From NCBI GenBank assembly GCA_903899845.1, contig CAIUKV010000144.1:1-38665 (forward strand): DNA of 38,665 bases, given 5' to 3'. Of this stretch, positions 32,941 to 38,665 are shown piece by piece. Under the pieces are notes generated by a model that saw only the letters and a program-made list of their open reading frames with translations, was not told the origin of the DNA and searched no databases. Source of the DNA: an uncultured Actinomycetes bacterium (lineage in GTDB: Bacteria > Actinomycetota > Acidimicrobiia > IMCC26256 > PALSA-555). The translations under genes and the position numbers were made by a program. Numbering within the stretch: the stretch's first letter is position 1; every line of letters begins with the position of its first letter.

Positions 32941-33926
32941 TGCGCACCTGCATCGCGGGCTGGGGCGCCGCCGTGCCCGACGGGCGGCTGACCAACGCCG
33001 ACCTCGAGGCCCGGGTGGAGACCACCGACGCCTGGATCCTCGAGCGCACCGGGATCCGCGAGCGCCGCGTCGCGGCCGACGACGAGACCACGGCGAGCCT
33101 GGCCGTCGCCGCGGGCGCCGCCGCGATCAAGCGGGCCGGCTGCACCCCCGACGACATCGACCTGCTCCTCGTGGCCACGGCCACCCCCGAGCAGCCGATC
33201 CCCCACACCGGGGCGTTCGTCGGCGACGGGCTCGGGCTCCGCTGCGGCTCCTTCGACCTCAACGTGGGCTGCGCCGGGTTCATCTACGGGATCATCACCG
33301 GGTCGGCCCTGCTCCAGGCCGGGCACCTGCGCCGCGTCCTGGTGGTGGGCGCCGAGACCCTGTCGCGCGTGGTGGACCCCCGCGACCGCGGCACCTGCAT
33401 CCTCTTCGGCGACGGGGCCGCCGCGGTGGTGCTCGCCCCGGCGGACGATGACGGTCCGGGCATCCTCGGCTGGGACACCGGCTGCGACGGCTCGGCGGCC
33501 TACCTGATCGGCATCCCCGCCGGTGGGAGCCGCATGCCCGCCACGCCCGACACCATCGACGAGGGCCTGCAGTACATCAAGATGCAGGGCCAGGAGGTCT
33601 TCCGCCGGGCGGTGCGGGCCGTGGTCGACTCCGCCAACCTCGCCCTCGAGCGCGCGGGCGTCACCACCGCCGACATCGACTGGTTCATCCCCCACCAGGC
33701 CAACCTGCGCATCATCGAGGCCGCGGCGAGCCGCCTCGGGATCGACCGCGACCGCACCATCGTCAACATCGACCGGTTCGGCAACACCTCGGCGGCGTCG
33801 ATCCCGCTCGCCATGGCCGAGGCGGCCGATGCCGGGCGCCTGCGCGACGGTGACCTGCTGCTGATGAGCGGCTTCGGGGCGGGCATGTCGTGGGCGTCGG
33901 CCGTGCTGCGGTGGGGTCAGGCGTGA
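32940..33926 (+). CDS. fabH: 3-oxoacyl-ACP synthase III FabH
   Basis: FabH starts fatty acid chains by condensing acyl-CoA with malonyl-ACP. The 328 residues have the complete triad Cys111 (NVGCAGF), His252 (IPHQANLRI) and Asn282 (GNTSAAS), the N-terminal signature WILERTGIRERR, and the C-terminal GFGAGMSWASAVLRW. The ATG overlaps the preceding stop by one base and the stop overlaps fabG as GTGA. The primer acyl-CoA preference cannot be read from the sequence. Confidence 0.96.
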   Translation: MRTCIAGWGAAVPDGRLTNADLEARVETTDAWILERTGIRERRVAADDETTASLAVAAGAAAIKRAGCTPDDIDLLLVATATPEQPIPHTGAFVGDGLGLRCGSFDLNVGCAGFIYGIITGSALLQAGHLRRVLVVGAETLSRVVDPRDRGTCILFGDGAAAVVLAPADDDGPGILGWDTGCDGSAAYLIGIPAGGSRMPATPDTIDEGLQYIKMQGQEVFRRAVRAVVDSANLALERAGVTTADIDWFIPHQANLRIIEAAASRLGIDRDRTIVNIDRFGNTSAASIPLAMAEAADAGRLRDGDLLLMSGFGAGMSWASAVLRWGQA

Positions 33927-34693
33927 GCGCCGCGCCCCCCGCGGACGCGACGCCGGGCCGGGTCGCACTGGTCACCGGCGCGTCGCGCGGGATCGGTCGC
34001 GCCGTCGCCGTCGCCCTGGCGCACGCAGGCTGCCGGGTCGCCGTCGGCTTCGGCGGCGACGCCGCCGGGGGCGCCGAGACCCTGGCGATGGTCACCGCGA
34101 CCGGGCGCACCGGCATGACGGTCGGCATCGACGTCGCCGACGCCGCCGCGGTCGATGCCGCCTTCACGGCGGTCGAGGCCGAGCTCGGTCCGGTCGAGAT
34201 CCTGGTCAACAACGCCGGCATCACCCGCGACGGCCTCCTCGCCCGCATGAGCGACGACCAGTGGGCCGCCGTCCTCGACACCAACCTCGGCGGGGCCTTC
34301 CACACCATCCGCCGGGCCACCCCGAAGATGATGCGGGCCCGCTTCGGCCGGATCGTCAACGTGTCGTCCGTGAGCGGCCACCTCGGCGCACCCGGCCAGG
34401 CCAACTACTCGGCGGCCAAGGCGGGGCTGCTCGGCCTGTCGCGTGCCGTGGCCCGGGAGCTGGCCTCCCGCAACGTCACCTGCAACGTGGTGGCACCCGG
34501 ACCGATCGTCACCGCGATGACCGACGGCCTCCCCGGCGAGTGGCGGGCGGCCATGGAGGCCACCGTCCCCCTGGGCCGCCTCGGGACCCCCGAGGAGGTC
34601 GCCGCCGTGGTCGCCTTCCTGTGCTCCGACGCCGCCGCCTACGTCACCGGGGCCCTGGTGCCGGTGGATGGCGGTCTCGGCATGGGACACTGA
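33923..34693 (+). CDS. fabG: 3-oxoacyl-ACP reductase FabG
   Basis: FabG is an NADPH-dependent reductase of 3-oxoacyl-ACP in the short-chain dehydrogenase family. The cofactor motif is TGASRGIG (18-25), NNAG is at 96-99, N121, and the catalytic Ser149, Tyr162 and Lys166 lie in VNVSSVSG and NYSAAKAG. GTG at 33923 overlaps the fabH stop (GTGA) and gives 256 residues; the frame is open slightly further upstream inside fabH. The following 120-bp gap before acpP holds two CGAGCACCCA direct repeats and no clear promoter. Confidence 0.95.
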   Translation: MSAAPPADATPGRVALVTGASRGIGRAVAVALAHAGCRVAVGFGGDAAGGAETLAMVTATGRTGMTVGIDVADAAAVDAAFTAVEAELGPVEILVNNAGITRDGLLARMSDDQWAAVLDTNLGGAFHTIRRATPKMMRARFGRIVNVSSVSGHLGAPGQANYSAAKAGLLGLSRAVARELASRNVTCNVVAPGPIVTAMTDGLPGEWRAAMEATVPLGRLGTPEEVAAVVAFLCSDAAAYVTGALVPVDGGLGMGH

Positions 34694-34813
34694 CAAGATC
34701 TGTGCCACCCTGGGCACCGAGTTCCACCTGACCCCACCCGGGGGCTCCGGGGGCCTCCCGGCCCCGGCCACCGGTCCCGAGCACCCAACCCGAGCACCCA
34801 AGGAGACGCAACG

Positions 34814-35065
34814 ATGGAGCGGGCTGAAGTCCTGGCAGCGCTGAGCGAGGTCGCGGTCGAGGTCCTGAGCGTGGAGGCCGACCAGGTCACGGAGGCGGCC
34901 CGGTTCAAGGAGGACCTCGACGCCGACAGCCTCGACCTGGTCGAGTTCGTCATGGGCCTCGAGGAGCGCTTCGACATCTCGGTGCCCGAGGAGGAGCTCG
35001 AGAACGTCGCCACCGTCGGCCAGGCCGTGGACCTCGTCCTGGCCAAGGTCGCCGCCAAGTCCTGA
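34814..35065 (+). CDS. acpP: Acyl carrier protein
   Basis: ACP carries the growing acyl chain on 4'-phosphopantetheine. The 83-residue acidic helical protein has the attachment site Ser39 in [12 protein letters not shown]. The ATG follows AAGGAG by 8 nt, the strongest Shine-Dalgarno in the cluster and in keeping with the high amounts of ACP needed. It lies between fabG and fabF, the common FAS II order. Confidence 0.97.
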   Translation: MERAEVLAALSEVAVEVLSVEADQVTEAARFKEDLDADSLDLVEFVMGLEERFDISVPEEELENVATVGQAVDLVLAKVAAKS

Positions 35066-35093
35066 ACGGCCCCGTCGCGCAGGAGCGGAAGCA

Positions 35094-36344
35094 ATGAGCG
35101 AGGAGCTGCTCGACCACCGGGGTCGTCCCCGGATCGCCGTGACCGGAATGGGGATCAAGTGCCCCGCCGGCACCGACCTCGACGCGGTCTGGGCGGCCAT
35201 GCGGGCCGGGCGTTCCTTGGCCTCCCCGATCGAGTTCTTCGACGCGTCGCCGCTCGAGGTCCGGTTCGCGGGCCAGGTGCGCGACTTCGACCCGGTCCCG
35301 TACTTCGGGCCCAAGGAGGTGCGGCGTCAGGACCGGGTGACCCATCTCGGGTTCGCGGCCGCCGCCGACGCCATCGCCCACGCCGGGGAGCTCGACGCCG
35401 ATCCGGAGCGCTGCGCGGTCGTGGCGGCCACCGGGGTGGGTGGGCTCACCACCCTCGAGGAGAACTGCCACATCTTCTACGAGAAGGGGCCGTCGCGGGT
35501 CAGCCCGTTCTTCGTGCCGATGATGATGCCCAACGCCACGGCGGGGGTGATCTCGATGCGCTACGGCTTCACCGGACCGGCGTTCTGCGTGTCCACCGCC
35601 TGCGCGGCCGGCACCAACGCGATCGGCGAGGGCGCCCGGCTCATCCGCGACGGCACGTCCGACGTCGTCGTCGCCGGGGGCACCGAGGCGTTCACCGCGG
35701 TGACCGTCGCCGCGTTCGCCCGGATGGGCGCGCTGAGCAAGCGCAACGACGACCCCACCGCCGCCTCGCGTCCGTTCGACGTCGCCCGCGACGGATTCGT
35801 CATCGCCGAGGGGGCGGCCTTCTTCGTGCTCGAGCCCCTGGCCCGGGCCCTCGCGCGCGGCGCCGAGATCCACGGCGAGATCGCGGGGTACGGCCGGAAC
35901 GCCGACGCGTACCACATCACCGCGCCGTCGCCCGGGGGCGCGGGCGCGGCCCGCTGCATGCAGCTCGCACTCGAGGACGCCGGGATCGAGCCCGCCGAGA
36001 TCGGCCACATCAACGCGCACGGGACCTCCACCGAGCTGAACGACGCGGCCGAGGCCGAGGCGATCCGCAAGGTGTTCGGTGACGCCGCCCCGCCCGTGAC
36101 CGCGCCCAAGGGGGTGCTCGGGCACATGATCGGAGGTGCCGGGGCGGCCGAGGCCGTCATCTCCCTGCTCGCGCTGCGCGACCGGGTCCTGCCCCCCACC
36201 GCGAACCTCACCACGATCGGGCCCGGCATCGACCTCGACGTCGTGCACGGCGAGGAGCGCACGATCTCCGACCGTCCGGCGATCTCGAACTCCTTCGGGT
36301 TCGGCGGGCACAACGCGTCGCTGGTGCTGCGACGCGTGGGGTGA
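35094..36344 (+). CDS. fabF: 3-oxoacyl-ACP synthase II FabF
   Basis: FabF is the chain-elongating condensing enzyme. The 416 residues have Cys170 in STACAAG, His309 in NAHGTST and His344 in KGVLGHMIGG, plus C-terminal NSFGFGGHNASLVL. The ATG at 35094 follows AGGAG by 8 nt. The stop overlaps the start of the carboxyltransferase gene as GTGA, so elongation and malonyl-CoA-related functions are translationally coupled. Confidence 0.96.
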   Translation: MSEELLDHRGRPRIAVTGMGIKCPAGTDLDAVWAAMRAGRSLASPIEFFDASPLEVRFAGQVRDFDPVPYFGPKEVRRQDRVTHLGFAAAADAIAHAGELDADPERCAVVAATGVGGLTTLEENCHIFYEKGPSRVSPFFVPMMMPNATAGVISMRYGFTGPAFCVSTACAAGTNAIGEGARLIRDGTSDVVVAGGTEAFTAVTVAAFARMGALSKRNDDPTAASRPFDVARDGFVIAEGAAFFVLEPLARALARGAEIHGEIAGYGRNADAYHITAPSPGGAGAARCMQLALEDAGIEPAEIGHINAHGTSTELNDAAEAEAIRKVFGDAAPPVTAPKGVLGHMIGGAGAAEAVISLLALRDRVLPPTANLTTIGPGIDLDVVHGEERTISDRPAISNSFGFGGHNASLVLRRVG

Positions 36345-37720
36345 GCGGACCCACCACCCCCCTGGTCGGCCGGCGCAGCGCCGTTGCGGCGGCCCGGCTG
36401 ACCCGGGCCCCCGACGGCCGTCCGGTCGCCTCGTTCCGCATCGAGGGCGGGCCCCACGTCGGCGCGATCGGTCCGGCCGAGGGAGCGGTGCTCGAGCGGG
36501 CGATCCGCCAGGCCGCCGATCTCGGGGTCCCCGTCGTCGGCACGATCGCCTCGTCCGGGGCCGACGTCCGGGCCGGGGTGGCCTCCCTGCACGCCTGGGG
36601 CAGGGTGGCGAGGGCCCTGGCCGCGGCGTCCGGGGTGGTCCCGACCGTGCTCGTCGTGACCGGGCCGTGCCTGAGCGGGCCCGCGCTGCTCCTCGGGCTC
36701 GCCGACGTCGTGATCATGACCGACGAGGCGTTCGCCTACGTGAGCGGCCCCGACACGGTGCGCGCATTCACCGGCATCGCGATCGAACCTCAGGCCCTCG
36801 GAGGCAGCGCCGTGCACGACCGGCGCAGCGGGGTCGCCGCGTTGGTCGCGCCCGACGAGGCCGAGGCCGTCGCCCTGGCCTGGGCTGTGCTCGACTACCT
36901 CCCCGGCCACCATCTCGACGACCCCCCGGTGTGGCCCACCGACGACCCCCCCGACCGCCCGTGCCGCGTCGCCGCGGCGACCGTGCCCGCGCTGCCCACG
37001 GCGTCCTACGACGTGCGCCGGGTGATCGACGACGTCGTCGACGCCGACAGCCGCCTCGAGCTGTGGGCCCGCCACGCCCCGAACCTCGTGACCGCCCTCG
37101 CCCGGCTCGGGGGCCGCACCGTGGGGGTCGTGGCCAACCAGCCCCAGCAGCGGGCCGGCACCCTCGACATCGAGGCCTCGGAGAAGGCGGCCCGCTTCGT
37201 GCAGTGGTGCGACGGTGCCAACGTGCCGCTCGTGACCTTCGTCGACACGCCCGGGTTCGAGCCGGGCAAGGACCTCGAGTGGCGGGGCATGATCCGCCAC
37301 GGGGCCGAGCTGGTCCACGCCTACGCCGCCGCCACCGTCCCGCGCTGCTGCGTGGTGCTGCGCAAGGCCTACGGCGGCGCCTACATCGTCATGGACTCCA
37401 AGGGCATGGGCAACGACTGGTGCGGGGCCTGGCCCGGGGCCGAGATCGCGGTGATGGGTGCGCCCGGGGCGGTGCAGATCCTCTCGGGCCGCGAGCTCGC
37501 CGCGATCGCCGATCCCGCGGCGCGCGCCCGGGCCCAGGACGAGCGGGAGGCCGAGTACCAGGCCCGCTTCTCCAACCCCTACGTGGCCGCCGAGCGGGGC
37601 TACGTCGACGCGGTGATCGACGCCGCCGACACCCGCCGCGTCCTGATCGACGTGCTCCGCCAGCTCGACACGAAGCGGGAGCTCGGTCGGCCCCGCCCGC
37701 ACGCCAACACCCCGCTGTGA
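36341..37720 (+). CDS. Divergent acyl-CoA carboxylase carboxyltransferase (beta) subunit
   Basis: This is a member of the AccD/PccB carboxyltransferase family, which moves CO2 from carboxybiotin to acetyl- or propionyl-CoA. The C-terminal lobe is canonical: FVDTPGFEPGKDLEWRGMIR, RKAYGGAYIVMDSKG (341-355) and AWPGAEIAVMGAPGAVQIL. The N-terminal lobe is shortened: 459 residues against roughly 510-550, lacking the usual KLTARERI region. Its acyl-CoA/oxyanion site is altered: TIASSGADVRAG (68-79) in place of the DSGGARIQEG type, and GPCLSGPA (108-115) in place of GPCAGGAV. The GTG overlaps the fabF stop. It could be the acetyl-CoA carboxylase subunit of this FAS II system, or a relative with changed chemistry. 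No biotin carboxylase gene is in the window. Confidence 0.82.
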   Translation: MSGPTTPLVGRRSAVAAARLTRAPDGRPVASFRIEGGPHVGAIGPAEGAVLERAIRQAADLGVPVVGTIASSGADVRAGVASLHAWGRVARALAAASGVVPTVLVVTGPCLSGPALLLGLADVVIMTDEAFAYVSGPDTVRAFTGIAIEPQALGGSAVHDRRSGVAALVAPDEAEAVALAWAVLDYLPGHHLDDPPVWPTDDPPDRPCRVAAATVPALPTASYDVRRVIDDVVDADSRLELWARHAPNLVTALARLGGRTVGVVANQPQQRAGTLDIEASEKAARFVQWCDGANVPLVTFVDTPGFEPGKDLEWRGMIRHGAELVHAYAAATVPRCCVVLRKAYGGAYIVMDSKGMGNDWCGAWPGAEIAVMGAPGAVQILSGRELAAIADPAARARAQDEREAEYQARFSNPYVAAERGYVDAVIDAADTRRVLIDVLRQLDTKRELGRPRPHANTPL

Positions 37721-37760
37721 GCCCGCCGGAGTGGTGATCGGGCCCGCCCCGACCCACCGT

Positions 37761-37766
37761 TAGGCT
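37761..37766 (+). promoter_or_regulatory. Putative -10 element of fabI
   Basis: TAGGCT lies 22 nt before the fabI ATG, giving a leader of about 15 nt that includes AGGAGG at 37779-37784. Unlike the leaderless genes, fabI therefore has both signals. Confidence 0.4.
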
Positions 37767-37788
37767 CCCGCCCGACCCAGGAGGGACC

Positions 37789-38544
37789 ATGCTGCTCGAC
37801 GGCAAGCGCATTCTCGTGACCGGCGTCCTCAACACCGAGTCGATCGCGTTCGCGGTCGCCCGCTGCGCCCAGGAGCAGGGGGCCGAGGTGGTGCTGTCGT
37901 CGTTCGGGCGGATCATGAGCCTCACCGAGCGGTCCGCCCGCCGCCTGCCCGCGGCCCCGGAGGTGGTGGAGCTCGACGTCACCCAGCCCGCCGACCTCGA
38001 GGCCCTGGCCGGACGGGTCGGGGGCCGGCTCGACGGCGTGGTCCACGCGATCGGGTTCGCCCCGGCCACCTGCCTGGGCGGCGGCTTCCTCGACGCGCCC
38101 TGGGAGGACGTCGCGGTGGCGCTGCAGGTGTCGGCGTACTCGCTCAAGGCCCTCGCGGTGGCCGCCCTCCCCCTCATGGAGCGGGGCGGCGCGGTGGTCG
38201 GCCTCGACTTCGACAACACCGTGGCCTGGCCGGTCTACGACTGGATGGGGGTGGCCAAGTCGGCGTTCGAGTCGACCGCCCGCTACCTCGCCCGCGACCT
38301 CGGGCCGAAGGGCATCCGGGTCAACCTGGTCGCGGCCGGGCCGGTGCGCACGATGGCGGCCAAGAGCATCCCGGGGTTCGAGCAGTTCGAGGACGCCTGG
38401 ACCACCCGGGCGCCGCTGGGCTGGGACCTCAAGGACCCCGAGCCGGTGGCCCGGGCCACCGTGGCGCTGCTCAGCGACTTCTTCCCGGCCACCACCGGGG
38501 AGATCGTGCACGTCGACGGCGGGTACCACGCCATGGGGGCCTGA
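37789..38544 (+). CDS. fabI: Enoyl-ACP reductase, FabI/InhA type
   Basis: The enzyme reduces trans-2-enoyl-ACP with NAD(P)H, the last step of each elongation cycle. The 251 residues resemble mycobacterial InhA more than E. coli FabI: RILVTGVLNTESIAFAVAR at the cofactor site, SFGRIMSLTERSARRLP, ELDVTQPADLEALAGRVGG and VYDWMGVAKSAFEST with catalytic Tyr150 and Lys157. At the place of InhA Ser94 (HSIGF) it has Ala87 (HAIGF). AGGAGG is 4 nt before the ATG. The last codons (ATG GGG GCC TGA) are the first part of a 23-bp tandem array that continues to the window edge. Confidence 0.95.
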   Translation: MLLDGKRILVTGVLNTESIAFAVARCAQEQGAEVVLSSFGRIMSLTERSARRLPAAPEVVELDVTQPADLEALAGRVGGRLDGVVHAIGFAPATCLGGGFLDAPWEDVAVALQVSAYSLKALAVAALPLMERGGAVVGLDFDNTVAWPVYDWMGVAKSAFESTARYLARDLGPKGIRVNLVAAGPVRTMAAKSIPGFEQFEDAWTTRAPLGWDLKDPEPVARATVALLSDFFPATTGEIVHVDGGYHAMGA

Positions 38545-38665
38545 GCCCCGGCTCGATGGGGGCCTGAGCCCCGGCTCGATGGGGGCCTGAGCCCCGGCTC
38601 GATGGGGGCCTGAGCCCCGGCTCGATGGGGGCCTGAGCCCCGGCTCGATGGGGGCCTGAGCCCCG
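38533..38665. repeat. 23-bp tandem array starting in the fabI stop region
   Basis: Five complete identical copies (38533, 38556, 38579, 38602, 38625) and an 18-base sixth run to the window end. Each unit begins ATGGGGGCCTGA, the last three codons and stop of fabI, followed by GCCCCGGCTCG. Every unit holds a GGGGC-CTGA-GCCCC hairpin overlapping GAGCC-CC-GGCTC. The full copy number is unknown because the array continues past the window. Confidence 0.95.

Noticed and set aside
38533-38665. CRISPR array at the right edge
   Set aside because: The copies are directly adjacent, with no spacers between them, and the unit contains the fabI stop codon. It is a tandem repeat, not CRISPR. No cas gene is present.

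Overview
The window is very GC-rich DNA from the main chromosome of an actinobacterium. Third codon positions are saturated with G/C, GTG and TTG starts are common, and gene order is the actinobacterial housekeeping order: uvrC-rapZ-yvcK-gap-pgk-tpiA-secG, then uvrA-uvrB-coaE-rpsA-polA-pdtaR. The fab gene cluster, the InhA-type enoyl reductase and the absence of whiA from its usual place between yvcK and gap fit a deep branch such as Acidimicrobiia. That placement is an inference; no 16S gene is present.

Layout. (1) 1-2837, minus strand: an oligopeptide-type ABC importer (binding protein, permease, start of a second permease running off the window). (2) 2957-10043, minus: secG with its own promoter, then a tightly overlapped operon uvrC-rapZ-yvcK-gap-pgk-tpiA that joins DNA repair, cell-envelope carbon control and lower glycolysis. 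(3) 10313-12243: nadA (plus) converging on a methyltransferase that overlaps the end of uvrA. (4) 12233-17842, minus: uvrA, uvrB, coaE. (5) 18118-23609: a Flp/Tad pilus island, with the Flp pilin on plus converging on a minus-strand operon cpaB-cpaE-tadA-tadB-tadC. It lies between coaE and rpsA, genes that are usually near neighbours. (6) 23705-30225, minus: rpsA, a methyltransferase, an unrecognised lipoprotein, polA, the ANTAR response regulator pdtaR and a coiled-coil protein. (7) 30276-31164: tRNA-Leu(CAA), a DUF2510 protein and a membrane protein with an acidic repeat tail. (8) 31203-38544: a type II fatty-acid synthesis cluster, with fabZ divergent from fabD-(biotinyl-domain-like)-fabH-fabG-acpP-fabF-(carboxyltransferase)-fabI. 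A 23-bp tandem array runs off the right edge.

Three observations stand out. The fab operon encodes a complete biotinyl-domain-like protein with no lysine at all, in a cluster that also holds a shortened, divergent carboxyltransferase. Eight genes, including uvrA, uvrB, uvrC and polA, have a -10-like hexamer 6-8 nt before the start codon, the layout of leaderless transcripts. Gene ends repeatedly carry short, unrelated tandem arrays, and one of these duplicates the stop-codon end of fabI.

No stretch longer than 300 bases is without a gene. The longest gaps are 10044-10312 and 17843-18117, and both are described.
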